In this document: positions 10,295 to 22,684 of the stretch, piece by piece | Numbering within the stretch: the first letter of the stretch is position 1 | Layout: each line of letters starts with the position of its first letter | Assembly: GCA_013368315.1 (NCBI GenBank) | Contig: JAACJM010000021.1 | Span: forward strand, 620,001 to 684,000 | Direction of reading: 5' to 3' | DNA length: 64,000 bases | Origin: Tetrapyrgos nigripes | Taxonomy: Eukaryota; Basidiomycota; Agaricomycetes; Agaricales; Campanellaceae | Program-made: the position numbers and the translations under genes | Notes under the pieces: model-generated | The model's database searches: none | What the model saw: the letters and a program-made list of their open reading frames with translations, nothing else | What the model was told of the DNA's origin: nothing

Positions 10295-10542
10295 CACCCA
10301 GCACTGACCAATATTCATTGGCCAAAAGTTAGTTCAGAAAGGTCAAGTTTTCGAGGGACCAGGAAACTCATTTGGAAATGAAAGGTTTTCGTGCTTCAGA
10401 AATTTATCGGAAGCGGATCTGAGCCAATCGGATCGCTTGCCGAGGCTTCAGAAATTTAAAGTTTTTGAATCCGTTTCGAGCGCCGGAGATTTGATGTTTC
10501 CTAATTAACTTCTGGCCATGGAATATTGGTTACTGCTGGGTG
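10295..10542. mobile_element. MITE-like element, ~248 bp with 37-bp TIRs
   Basis: The arms 10295-10331 and 10506-10542 are reverse complements at 32 of 37 positions; both start CACCCAGCA and share ACCAATATTC and AAGTTA. The interior is non-coding. No clear target duplication was seen. Confidence 0.7.
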
Positions 10543-10639
10543 TGAGTAATCTACTGTACATTGCACGATATTCAAATGACCTGTGCTACAACAAAAGTCA
10601 AAATGAGGAATGATAACAAGAAACCTTCCTGTCGAAGCC

Positions 10640-12080
10640 TCCATCCTATAAATAAGTACCTTCCTGTCGCAAGGGGGTCCAAAAAAAAATTAACGACCGG
10701 GGGTCAGAAAAAAATTTAGTGCCTTGGTCGAGGAACCTACCTACCTTACCTTCTATATAAGGTAAGTTCACACGAGTTTACCTGCCAAATATAGTATGTG
10801 CACATGACCTAAAGTCTCGTGCTTTGCTGGACAGTCGAAACCTTACCCGGCTCGCGCTCAGAGATACTGCGTAATTGTCATAAAACATCTGGTGAGCATA
10901 TATTTATGTGTTTAACTTCACAGCTCACCAGATTGACACCCGCCAGCATGCTTGCCAGCTCCAAATTGGTCAGTAAAAAAAAATTTAAGGGCTTTGCCAG
11001 CAAGGGGGACCGAAAATTTTGATTTCGTACACTACGTCGAAAAAATTTTTAACAGCCTCTGGGACCCGACCGACCGACCGATACCTACTAAATAGGGAAG
11101 GTATGCCTATATATGGAAGGTGCAACATGATACTGACCTTCCATTTTTGGCTTACCCTTGGCTCGGCGCTGTGCGCCTCACAGGGAAGCCCTAATCCTAA
11201 CGCGCTGGGGTGGCCACACGGGTATCTAGACATTGGTACTCGGGTGGCGGGTGTCGGGCCAACTAGTGAGAAGCAGGGGTTTGGGGGGTCGTGGGGGGTC
11301 GCGGGTAGGGGTCTCAAGGGTATGGGTCTCAAGGGTATGGGTATGGATTTCAAAACCTGTGCTGACCCTTACCCGTAAGGCAGACCCGCCGTACCTGCCA
11401 TCCAAAATTTTGTACCCATAGTTTACCTCAATATATTCACTACTTTGAGTACGTTCTGTGTAATTCTTTAGTACATAGTTCAATAATAGTATTTTGCCAC
11501 CACGACATCCAAATATGGGTAAGTGACACATCACTGTTCACACGCCAGAAAGCCTTGATCACTGTGGCTGAATGCTTGAACAAAGCAAAACTGATGTATC
11601 CCACCTTCAAAAAATAATATTCCATAGCGAGTAGTTGGATTTAGATAGTTACATTATATATATATACTTGTGAACTGACGGGTTACCCGCCAGGGGTACA
11701 AACCCATACCCTTCTGACGGGTAAGGGTTTTCGCGGGTAGGGGTACCGGTACGCCCAAAAATACCCGGGGGATATCCCTGCAGTTCACTAGGGCCAACTC
11801 ATTGGATGTACGCCAAATGGCTCAATCACCTTCCAAGACAGCTCTGGATGACAAGAACTAAGTCAAGAACTATAAAAGGACCCATAATTACACTGATACA
11901 AGCCTGTAAACCATAAAAAATTTCACACTTCCAAAAATTTTTAACGACCTCAATGACCCGACCGACCGACCCCCGGAGTGTACCGGTCCGCAATCCCGGG
12001 TCCCCCTTGTTCGCCAGGGAACCTACCTACCTAGCCCCGGTACGGGATTCTCCGGCCCGGACCCCCTTGTCCTGTCGTCT
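10640..12080. other. non-coding repeat mosaic
   Basis: No gene is supported. Short motifs recur: ACCCGACCGACCGACC with an A/T run and TTTTTAAC before it (11038-11080 and 11932-11972), GGAACCTACCTACCT (about 10732 and 12017), and CAAGGGGGWCC at about 10672 and 11001 with inverted copies at about 12001 and 12060. A G-rich stretch at about 11269-11345 includes two GGGTCTCAAGGGTAT units. These look like fragments of one non-autonomous repeat family inserted more than once. Confidence 0.5.
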
Positions 12081-12406
12081 CTAGGATCATTCGGGCCGAA
12101 CAGCCTAGTTGAAAGTCGGAAAGAAGCCAGCTGCCCCAAAGCTGCCCTCAAGCTGTCGCTGTTGCATCGCGCTTCCTACATTACAATATACTTGGCTTGG
12201 AATAGATCATCAAAGAAGCAGACAGAGTATTAAAGCCCCCGTTCCAACCACATGTACACAAAATACCTCCGAGTCGCGTTCTTATGACCTTCCTTCCACT
12301 GACCCACCGCTACGTATCTACATCATCCTACATGATCACAAGTTATTTCAGTCGACCTTGCTTCTATAAATTTGACATGGAAGTGAGGCAGGACACCTAA
12401 GCACTC

Positions 12407-15400
12407 ATGCTCAGCTCTTTCGCCCTTGCCTTGGGCGTTTTCGCCTCACTAAACCAAGTCAATGCACTTGGTCAGACGCGCTGCGTCGATTTCAACCCGT
12501 CCTCTTCCAGTTTTGCAGTTGTGCAAGGTGGAAATGCAGCTCCAATCCTCCTATCGGATGACGAATGGCCAGGCGTACAACGCGCAGCTTCAGACTTTGC
12601 GGATGATATCGAGAGGGTCACTGGAATCAGACCCAGCATAACGAACGCGTCTTCAACGTCTACTTCATCTTCTTCGCGTCCTATCATCATTGGCACCCTT
12701 GGAAAATCATCTCTCATCGACCAAGTTGTCAATGCTACCCAGCTGGATGTTTCATCTGTTCAGGGTGCTTGGGAGGCGTTTATGGGGATGGAGGTGGAGA
12801 ATCCGCTTCCAGGCGTGGATAGCGCATACGTCGTTATCGGAGCGGACAAGAGAGGAACTATTTTTGCTTTGTATGATCTATCTGAGCAATTCGGTGAGTC
12901 GGGCCTTCTTTGACAGGTTCAGCTGACTTACACTGTTCATCACGTCTTAGGTGTTTCTCCGTGGTACTGGTATGTTCAAATTTCTCGGGCCCGCAAGAAG
13001 TGAATTCGGCTCTCAAGCTTTTTCGCGCAGGTGGGCAGATGTGCCAGTCAAAAAGCATTCTCAGCTCTTCATTTCTCCCGACGGCTGCGCCCATGGTTCA
13101 CCCACCGTGCAATATCGAGCATTTTTCATCAATGACGAGCAACCAGGCCTTACCAACTGGGCTTTGGAGAAGTTCACTAACGGTACTGGGGCACCTGGAG
13201 ACAATTCTCCCTTCAATCGCCTTTTCCATACCAAATTGTGATCCCCTCCCCTCATACAGTTTTGCAAGCAGCTGACTGATGCATTTTTTCCCTATTCTGA
13301 AGGTTCGAACTCATCTTACGGATGAAAGCCAATTATTTCTGGCCAGGTGTGTCTTGTGGTCTCTGACCCTCGTCTTGCTAGCTAATGGTTCCGTATATAG
13401 CACAATGGAGCAGGTACAGAAATATCACAGCAGAATCATGACTGCATCATATCTGACATACCTCTCAGTGCCTTCAACGTCGATGATCCCGAAAACCAAC
13501 CTCTTGCCGATATGTTTGGTGTGGTCATGGGTACAAGGCAAGTCACTCCCTTGTCACGCAACCATGTTCTGACTACCGAAACGTCTATAGTCATGAAGAG
13601 CCCATGTTGCGTTCTATCCCGATCGAATGGCAATTGCTCGGCAAAGGAGAATGGAATTATACCACCAATTCTGACTTCATCTTCCAATGGTGGGTTAACA
13701 GCACTATACGTGCTAAACCCTATGAGTCGATTTACACCTTGGGTATGAGGGGTGATGGTGATTGTATGTACCAGCTTTTCCATCACGGAACTGGGACAAA
13801 CATGGTAAACCACGCCATCGTACTCCATAACATGGCACCTCGATGGCAACTGCACACCATCCACTGCCATCTTCAAACCATGATGGTCTTTGCATGGCCA
13901 GCATATGCCATGCATGGCAATGTTCGTCCCAATTCCGTGATGACTCTCCCATCTTCAGCTCATGATTAATGATGCCCTTGTTTCAGTGCCCTTAGGAGAG
14001 GGTACAAACATCGCATTGCTTGAAAAGATTATCTCCGACCAAAGGGAGATTATCTCTGATGTTTTCAATGGGACAAACGTCACGACTATCCCACAAGTCT
14101 GGACTCTTTGTATGTTCCTCTTTTCGACTACTTCAATTATTATTGAATAATTTCCTCTAGATAAAGAAGTACAGGGCTTCTACGAAGATGGATTGCCAGC
14201 TCCTGACGACATAGCTCTACTGTGGTCGGATGACAAGTTGAGTTGATTTCAACAGACATCTGTGCAACTGGCTTATCCTGTTTCTTTGTAGCTGGGGAAA
14301 TATCCGTCGCTACCCAGTCCCTAGCGAGCGCAACAGAGCGGGAGGATCCGGTGTATACTATCATGTAAGTCTCTGACGCACTGATATTCACCGTCACTAA
14401 TTCTTGAACCTACAATAGGTCGACTATGTCGGTGATCCTAGAGATTACAAATGGGTACCAGTACGTGGTATCCGCTATGCCCGATCCCATCAAGAGCTCA
14501 CTGTTGTATCATATTATAGAGCAGTCAAGTCCCCAAGGTCAGTTAGTTGAACTACCTGTCGCGCATCCCCAGCTTATACGTATTCGTCACCAGATGTTTG
14601 AACAGCTCTCCCTCGCAATTGAACGTAACGCAAGCCGTATATGGGTTCTCAACGTTGGGGACCTGAAGCCCTTGGAACGTGAAACCGAATTCTTCCTCAA
14701 CTACGCGTATGACAGCAGTAAATGGAATCTTACCAATCTGGATTCGTGGATTGAAGCTTGGGCCCAACGAGAATTTGGTTTGGACGATGAAGATACGAAG
14801 ACGGTCGTCCGTTTGGTGGCTAACCTGACGCAGTTCAATGCCAGGAGGAAACCGGAATTGATTAATGGGACTACGTTCAGTTTGGTTAATTATCGAGAGT
14901 GCGTATTATATCCGGTTAATGACCGAGATTTCCAATAACGAGACTATTCTTCTTGTAGAGCCGACACCGTCCTCAATCAGTGGGATACCCTTCTCAACAC
15001 CTCGACGAAACTGTTCGACAGTCTCGACAATGCCACGCAACCAGCCTTCTACCAATTGGTTCATCATCCGATTATCGCCAGTGCCAATTTGAACAAATTG
15101 CTTATTACTGCTGGGAAGAATGCGTTGCGGGCTACTCAAGCTTTTTTGAGTACGAATGAACTTGGGGATCTGGCACAAGAACTGTTTGAGAAGGATTTTG
15201 ATTTCGAGGAAGCGTACCATAGCTTGTTGGATGGTGAGATTACGGTTGTTCGTTTTGGAAAGAAAGAAACTGACCTTTTGCTGTCATTGGGATAGGTAAA
15301 TGGGATCAGTGAGTTTTTGTCTGAACCTTTCGTCGCGCTTGCCCAAACTGATCAATTGACGTGCTGTTCAGCATCATGGATCAGACTCGTAAGTGTAGGA

Positions 15401-16925
15401 TTTCTCTTTCAACGATGATGCACCCAATTTCTCGTGTTTCACAGATCTTGGATATGGTTTGTACTTTTCCTGTGGGTTCACCGTGTTTTGGCTGATGTTC
15501 TTTCAGTCTACTGGCAACAACCCATGACGAATAGGTATGTCTTCCTTCACGATAACGAACTTTGCAATTGACTGGTCAAATTTATAGCCTCACCGGACTT
15601 GCTCGTGTGCAATCCAGAAAGACGGCCCTGCCAGGTATTATGAGGATGACTCCCGAAGGTTCTTCCGGTGCTTGGTAAGTCATGGCTCTACTATTCTCGC
15701 CATCACCGTGTCGTAATTGCATCATTCTGACTTTTTAACGTAGGCCGGGTGATAATCCAAACGATTGCCCCGCACATTTCAGCTGCCCAGACCCTACGAT
15801 AACTCTAGACAACTTCGACCCAATATTCAACCGCTTTGTCGACCTTGGCTCCGGTGGACCCACATCCTTCACCTTTACAGTCTCTTCCAACGTTTCTTGG
15901 CTCAACCTTTCCGCGACTCAAGGAAACCTTTCTCCCGACCATCCAGAAGAGAGGGTATGGATTTCTGTAGCGGATTGGGATCAACTTGAAGAGGGAGATA
16001 ATACAGCACATGTTACATTCGCAGCATCTGCACCCCCTGCACCGGGATTGACGTTGCAGATGAGGAATATGAGTGTTGGAATGACGTTGATTGCGACAAA
16101 GAAGGTGGTTTCAGGGAACTTTAGTGGTGCGTATACTAGATCTCTTGTGTCCCATCGTACAGGGTGACGTGGCTTATTGCGATTATAGGCTTCGTTGAAG
16201 GTGCAGGGGCGATTGCATTTGAAGCAGCGCATACGAGCAGGAACAACCCTGTTGAGGGAATTACATGGACTGAGATTCCTGGATTGGGAAGAACGCTCTC
16301 TGGCATCACGCCTTGGCCACGAAGTGGAGCTGATGGTGCCAACTTTAGTGCCGGAACTGGGCCTTCTGTGTACCTCTCTTCCTCTTCATTGAACCGATAC
16401 AGGCACTGAGTTCTTCCTCTTTTCCCCTTGATAGCGAATACGACTTTTTCAATTTCAACACCATCTCCGACAGTGGTAACATCACTGTTATCACCCATGT
16501 TTCTCCATCCTTAAACGCCAATGGAGAAGACAGACCTTTGGGATTCGCTGTCCAAGTGGACGATCTCCCGGTACAATCGTCGTACTTTATGCCTTTTGCA
16601 CCGCCTGGACAACTTCCCGATGTCTGGCTTGACTTTGTTGCGAATTCGATTGTACCCGTCAATATGACATTTGAGGGTGTGCAACCTGGTGCTCATACGT
16701 TGAAGGTTCGTGTACCGTTTGCCAAATGATTTTTTCAGGGAGTCTGACGCTTGGATGGTGACTGGTCAACAGATATTTATGATTGAACCGGCTGTGGTTG
16801 TTCAGAGGGTGATCATAGGTGTGTACTCTTATTCTTTCTGGAAGCAGAGACTGACAGTGAGGTACCTAGATACTGGCGGTCTGAAACCAAGCTACTTTGG
16901 TCCTCCTGAAAGTATGCAAGTGTGA
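12407..16925 (+). CDS. secreted GH115 alpha-(4-O-methyl)-glucuronidase
   Basis: GH115 enzymes remove (methyl)glucuronic acid side groups from glucuronoxylan outside the cell. ATG 12407 starts a hydrophobic signal peptide (LSSFALALGVFASLNQVNA). Typical GH115 blocks follow: WYWWADVPV, YRAFFINDEQPGLTNW, MKANYFWPAQW, TSHEEPM, EWNYTTNSDFIFQWW, YTLGMRGDGD, LLWSDDNWGNIRRYP, GGSGVYYHVDYVGDPRDYKW, ERNASRIWVLNVGDLKP and a beta-rich C-terminal part. About 20 short introns join in frame; the firmly read ones include 12894-12950, 12970-13030, 13538-13590 (a GC-AG intron) and 13764-13986. The product is about 1,000 aa, the usual family length. No lesion was seen. Asn-rich sequons (NAT, NGT, NMS) fit secretion. 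Confidence 0.88.
13781..13942. mobile_element. ~162-bp MITE-like insertion in a GH115 intron
   Basis: The intron 13764-13986 (223 nt, against 50-70 nt for its neighbours) holds arms CATCACGGAA... at 13781-13803 and the reverse complement at 13920-13942, matching at 21 of 23 bases. Most of the extra intron length lies between these arms. The interior also contains several CATGG/CCATG pairs. Correct splicing would remove it. Confidence 0.65.
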
Positions 16926-17874
16926 AGAACTTGACGGAACGTAGGGGTTATTTCCATATGTGGGATTTGGACAGACAGTGTCAGAAATCAAAATGTGTAT
17001 ATGTACCATAGCCAAAAGTATCCATGTCTCTTAGAGACTGGGAGACAATATTGCGCACGAGGTACCAATGGAGTGAACAAAAAGCAATCGACGATGAATG
17101 GGCAATCATCTCTTTGTCTTTGGATCGAGGACAGGTTAACAGACCTGCCCGCCGTTATGGCAATGGCATTCTGGCCGTGTGGTCTCTTCTGAGAAGACTA
17201 GAAAAAAGTGTTTCGCCAATGACAGATACGAATGCGCTGCTCTCCTAGTTCAGCTCCACTAGCATGGCTGCTACCACGGATGCTATGCTACACGAAGAAT
17301 CTGCGTAGACAACGGAGACCACACCCTCTATCCCAAAGAACGTGCTCAAAAAGTTTGCGAAGCAAAGCAGGCTAGAGCTCAAGGCAAAGATCCCATACGA
17401 GAATTTAGAGATACGGTTCAAATCTCGATTTTGGAAGGTCCAAATGGGTCGGCGATTGGTCGACTAAAGGAGCAATGGCAAAGAGTGAAGCAGAGGTAGA
17501 AATTTGGGATTATGAGTACAGTGGAGATGATCTGTTGAGGTGCAACTGGCCAAGCTTTGCGTGAGTACTTGTATTTTTTGGGACTGCTTTTATGAAACTT
17601 TATCGTTTGTCGCTTTTGTGAAACCATTGTAAAGAAATAGACAAACCTATCTCAAAACCCAAAATTGATTCTATGCAAAACGGCATACACGAGTGTCTTA
17701 ATCTATAGGTAAGTATACTGAAAGCGTAAGTACGTTAGTGAGTCGAGCAAGCGACAGTGGGTATGATATGGCTGGTATACATATACATATCCACGAGAAA
17801 TTCTAGTTAACATCCGTTCCTATCTCTGACAGATCCAACAGCACCAAGAACTTTGACTTATGCTGACTCTGACC
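16926..17874. other. gene-relic stretch downstream of GH115
   Basis: A fragment at about 17024-17248 reads SLRDWETILRTRYQWSEQ and ILAVWSLLRRLEKSV, and a second at about 17282-17500 reads KERAQKVCEAKQARAQGKD and SILEGPNGSAIGRLKEQW. They have protein-like composition but no consistent start, frame or splice model. I do not recognise the source protein. Confidence 0.35.
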
Positions 17875-18904
17875 CTACCGAGATTTTGTCTTTCCCGGAA
17901 CGAATAACCAGCTGAAGGTAATCAAAAGCCTGATACCGGTGCCAACACCCAGTGCTCCACTCGCACCAACCGCGGCGAGAACGGAGCGACTGACAAAAGC
18001 GCCTAAGAAGAGGCAGAATGCGGCTATGAGCTTGTGGTCTCGAGTTTTGACTCTTTGGTGTAGAAATAGTTTAGGGTCGGTGACAAGCTCGACCCAGACA
18101 GTTGTTAGGACGACTAAAGTAGAAGACGTCAGAATAGACAATACAACCAACGGAAAAAGAACGTACTCGTCGTCGTGAACTGCGTATTCAACCTCTTACC
18201 CACAATCCCTTGACATCCCAAACTAGCACTCATAAACGCCAAGCAAATATAACTCAGCACGTTCGTCCACGCCGGATCTCCTCTATCGTCTGCTATACTC
18301 AATTGTCCACTTTTCCAGATAGTGAGAGCTGCAGACATGGTGAAGAGTGTTTGGATAAATGTGCCTGTGACGAGCCAGATGCGAGTGTGTGCGCCTATGC
18401 GATCGCCGATGCGGCCGATGAAGGCGCCGACGTTGAAGGTGAGGAGAGAGACGAGGGCTTGGCGATCTGCAACATGGAAACTTTTGTCAGATATGGATCC
18501 CGTAGAGGAGCTGGTGGTCTCGAAGAGACGGGCGAGGGCAAGGGCGAGCTGAGGTGGAGTTATGAGATGAGATGAGAAGCAAATTTTCGGAAGACAAGTC
18601 TAACTCACCTGGGCAAAATTTCCTGTTTGAAAACCACACCAGACGAAGACGGCAGAGAAAGATATAGCGTCACTGTGATATGATGGGATATAAGATTAAG
18701 ACTTGCGAACAAAACTCTCGAGACTTACATGAATCCGGTCATGAAACAGTAGGCGGCCAATGGTGCAGTACACCATTCCGGATCTACTTCAGTGTGCAGA
18801 TAGGACCAGAAAGATTGACCGCCCGCATTTTTCATCGACGTCGTCCCGCCGTCCTCGACATGTTCTTCTTTGAGTGTTCCGTTGGAGGTGGAAGTGGACG
18901 TCAT
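17875..18904 (-). CDS. DUF1275 (YoaK-type) multi-pass membrane protein
   Basis: Read on the minus strand from ATG 18904. A hydrophilic N-terminus (MTSTSTSNGTLKEEHVEDG) is followed by family-typical AAYCFMTGFIDAISF and FVWCGFQTGNFAQLALALARLF, then LLTFNVGAFIGRIGDRIG, further hydrophobic helices, IVGKRLNTQFTTTIVLTTVW and a final helix ending LFVPGKTKSR. Three short introns keep frame (about 18668-18728, 18550-18608 and 18119-18171). The length of about 290 aa fits the family. The transported substrate is unknown for the family. An upstream start in a further 5' exon cannot be excluded. Confidence 0.72.
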
Positions 18905-19278
18905 GACCGAGTCTAAGAAGCCTCTCTTGAGAACCTTGGGGCTGCCGGGAGCGGAATAGACCAGAACCGGGAGCTAATGAGTGAGAAGAAAAGAAAAGAG
19001 TAAGGATATATCTATCCCATGGCCAGTACTTGGGATTTTTGCTACCCACCCGGATAAAATCGAGGATTTAGACGGGGTGACCCGTAGAGAACGGTTTTAG
19101 TCGGGGAAGAATCAAATTTCAGCAGAACCGAGAAATCATACACAGCCACATTTCCAATCTCTTTCCCTGACCTCCTCGACGACCGTTGCACTTGACGCTC
19201 TGGTAGCATCAAACACCAAAGCATTTGATACTTTGTTATCATTCTTATTATTCATTATGGTAGCCATCCCTCCCGGAG

Positions 19279-19871
19279 GTGAGAGCAGCCCACGTTCGTT
19301 TGCAGGCTAGGAAATCCGTGCTAAATGTAAACGCCTTCCAAACTCCGACCGCAGAACCCAAGGCATCTCCCAAGCCCAAACCTATCGGGAATATGGCTTT
19401 GATAGTATTATTAACAACATGCGTGCTATGCGTTGTCTTTCTCTTGTGGAGAAAAGCGGACTCCCTACGTTCCGTGATTTCACACCAGTCTGTCGAAATT
19501 TTCCCAAAACCGCTTGGCAACCTGCTCATGATTATCTTTTCATTCCTTCTGTCGCCGCATGAAGACTCAAGACAATAACACGAAGCGAAGGCCAAATACG
19601 TCTAAGTGAAGATGACGGTCCTCCGGCACATGACTTTTTGGAAGACGAACATTTAGACCGACATGATGCGTTGGAGCTTGACGAGGGCGACGTACGGGAT
19701 TTACCTGAGCGAATAAGTCCTACTTCAAGTCCAAATCCAGACTATCCGCCTGATATTGCTGCGGGGATATGGAGTGATGGTAATGGTGGTGGTGATGAGA
19801 GGGAATTGCAGGACTTGCATGAGCACCGTCATTATGGAGAACAGGAGGAAACACATACGGACAGGCAATGA
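19279..19871 (+). CDS. putative small single-pass membrane protein
   Basis: Exon 1 reads KPKPIGNMALIVLLTTCV with a strongly hydrophobic segment (ALIVLLTTCVLCVVFLLW). A phase-0 intron at about 19474-19571 joins RKADSLRS to an acidic, Ser/Pro-rich tail (SEDDGPPAHDFLEDEH, LDEGDVRDLPERISPT) that stops at 19869-19871. The sum is about 165 aa: a short N-terminus, one transmembrane helix and an acidic tail. The N-terminal exon is uncertain. No family recognised. Confidence 0.4.
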
Positions 19872-21613
19872 TAGTAACGCGAATCGATTGCGAAGGGAAG
19901 TCATTGGACGTGGAATGGTGATTTGCGTTGGGCGGACGAAGATTGTCGGTACGTCCTCCCAGTCTCTAAACCCTCTGAAAGAAACTGAAGGACTGTACAC
20001 TAGGACGTCGCGCAAATTTTTGGGAAAAGTGCGATTCTGTCTGCGAAAAGGACACTGCCGAAACGGACCTACATGCAAGGCTGGCCGTCACAATACCCAA
20101 TACCAAGAACCTTGTTACCTGACGACTACTCTACAAGTATATGTGTAGTAATGATTTTACGAAAACTTTCATTACGTTTCCGAAACCATTTCGACTGTTC
20201 TTTGATGGGATGGATACGCAAATATGAATCATACATGCCAGCCAGATTGTTCAAACGGTCTTTGTCTTCTGAGATTTCGATAAGCTGCCCGAGAGACCGG
20301 AGAATCTTCAAGCTTCAAGAGTCACATCCTCCGTCTACTGCTGGCGTTGAGGACCGTTGATACTGAACTGAATCTGATGATTGGCTTGGGTCTAATCCAG
20401 ACGAAGGCGAGTCGGAGCGCGACAGATCAGTTGAGACAACAAACGAGGTGGTGAGCTACTATTAGTAACAGACGCCCGCGGCAGATTGAGGAATAGTTGA
20501 GTCAACTAAGATTCTAGATAGATCTGATGCACGATCTGGCAAAACGAGGGCAGGTTAGGGTGGATCGCAAGAAACGAGCTTACGTCGAGCAACTAAGAAC
20601 GAGACTGTGGCTGTGTTCGGGCGTTGGTCCTCCTCCCAACTTTCCTCATGTACAGAGACAAAGTAACGGGCCAGATAGCGCTGTGAGTCTTGTCTATATC
20701 TTGTACGAGTAGTTTTCATTGTGCTTACATGTTATCAGGGCTGTTAGACAAGTGCCAGGAATAGGACATCGAAGTTTTTGGGAAGAGGATGAGAACTAGT
20801 TGGACAACTAGACCTCATCGATATCCTGGAAGTTTGATAATACACACCGATTTTCAAATTCCCAATAGAGAACCGTAGCTGTTCCGTAATTTGCTGGCGT
20901 TTTTTCGCTGCGTTTGACACGGAACGGCTGGCTCTGCCAGTGGGTGATCTCAGTTGCTAGATTACTTGCTATTCCTTGACTGCGCGTCCTTGGGCAAGTG
21001 TTTGGAGTGGTGCGTTTCTTATCATTTCCTGACTGATCGTCGTCTCACTTGAAGTTACCTTGCTTTCTCAGGTCTGTCTCCCTCCCTGACTGAGACGCAA
21101 ACGATGCAAGCTCCCAGGTATCCAGACGACCGGCTCAAGTAAAGTTTCAACGGTGTCCGTTTCGTCACCCACATCTGTGACTAACTCAAGAACTGGTCGC
21201 GAATGAGTTCGCGTTATTTTACCGAGACTAGCCAGGAGCATGAGGGGAAGAACCGAAGAATAGGACTTTCACGGGGGAATTGTGCACGGGTGCTATGGCA
21301 GGCAAATTCCACCAGTACGAAGAATTAATCTTTTATATTTTTATCTGCCCTGACACAGTATTCTAGTCGAACTGGCTATCACTTGTTCATTCACATTCAG
21401 AGAGTGCAATGGGACGAAACTCGTGGATGTAGTCAAAGCGGTCCCGTTCGCCAGCTACATGTATAATGATGATGAATTTTACCCTCATGCCTGCTTTTCT
21501 ACTTGACAAAATTTTTCCGAATAAAGAGCCGCCGCTAGACCGAGCATCTACAGTTCTTCTCAGTCTTCGTATATATACATCGCTTCACCTCTTCTACCCC
21601 GAATACCCTAACA
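19872..21613. other. no supported gene
   Basis: Several ORFs of 60-130 codons overlap on both strands without conserved motifs. One piece (20527-20712) reads KKRAYVEQLRTRLWLCSG and ends near a GTGAGT donor, but no partner exon keeps frame. The last 150 bp form the upstream region of the broken secreted-protein gene. Confidence 0.4.
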
Positions 21614-22388
21614 ATGAAGTTCGCTCTCTCCTAATCAAGTGTCATTCTTGCTCTTGCTCAGCTCGGCAGTGCATCCAACGGATCCGACCAGCCTTTAGTA
21701 CCAGACCTGTCGGTTCTGGCTCATGGATTCGCGAAGCTACAGCTACTCTGCTCGTTCCCAATTCACCAAACCCAGTCATTGGAAATACTTTGCTTTGGGT
21801 AGGAACGGGTACTGATCTGGGTGATTTGATTCAAGCGCTGAATCAAAATTACCCCCCCCCCCCCCCCGACATGCTGTGGGTCTGGCTTCTTGTGTCTGGT
21901 CACTGATTACCTCGCAACCTTGGAAGAAACTGGTATGTAGACAAGTATAACCGATTCCACTCAACAATACGACCAATTCGTTTCAGTCAACGGTCAGCTC
22001 GTCTCCACCGTCTCTTCCAGTGCGTCCGCTCTTTGCCCCATAGAAGCTCCAACATTGTTTCTCTAACAGAATTATGACAGGTAAAGGTCACAAAGCGATG
22101 GGATGGGGAACTGCTGTCGAGTGCAACACTAAACCTTGTGGAACTATTCCGGCACACGGTTAGTTGTTACTTCATTTTTCATTTTTAAGTAGTGTCTGGC
22201 GCTGAGCACAGAGACCTTGCTGATGCTTAGCGTGGAGGAACGTGAAGATCACTCTGAATACCCCCGACCCCAATTACATCCGGACCAACTCTCCTGGCGC
22301 AACGGGCAACATGGTGACGAGCGATGGCGGGAAGACGTGGACTGTCGATAGGATTGACATTCCTCAGAGCATCTTGTCTACCATCTGA
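21614..22388 (+). pseudogene. broken gene for a small secreted protein
   Basis: ATG 21614 begins a signal-peptide-like sequence, but codon 7 is TAA (MKFALS then stop, then SSVILALAQLGSASN). The mature part continues in another frame (GSGSWIREATATLLVPNS, NTLLWVGTGTDLGDLIQAL) into a C16 run at 21852-21867, after which a third frame reads CCGSGFLCLVTDYLATLEE. Later exons give STQQYDQFVSVNGQLVSTVSS, GKGHKAMGWGTAVECNTKPCG, and ATGNMVTSDGGKTWTVDRI to TGA 22386-22388. The blocks resemble an uncharacterised family of Agaricomycete secreted proteins; I cannot name a function. Homopolymer error could explain part of the damage, but not the TAA. Confidence 0.5.
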
Positions 22389-22684
22389 TTTAGGTCATCG
22401 TCAATTTAGCAATGGCTTTTTCGTCGCAGTCATGTTGGGAATGGACTTTGTCTAGTTGATTCTTTAACTTGACGGGGTGGAGGTTTTTCGAGAGTGTTGC
22501 GTCTCCTGTGTGTTTTTCTGAGAGGACTCGTGCAGACGACTCGTGTTGCAGTCATGATTGCCAATGCTGTTATGGTACAAACCACAAAAAAAATCCACTT
22601 TGATTCTGAAATGCGACCATTTGTATCCTACATAATTCGTCCTGACGTTTTCATTTACAAAACCAGCTAGAAAGAAAGGTTCAG

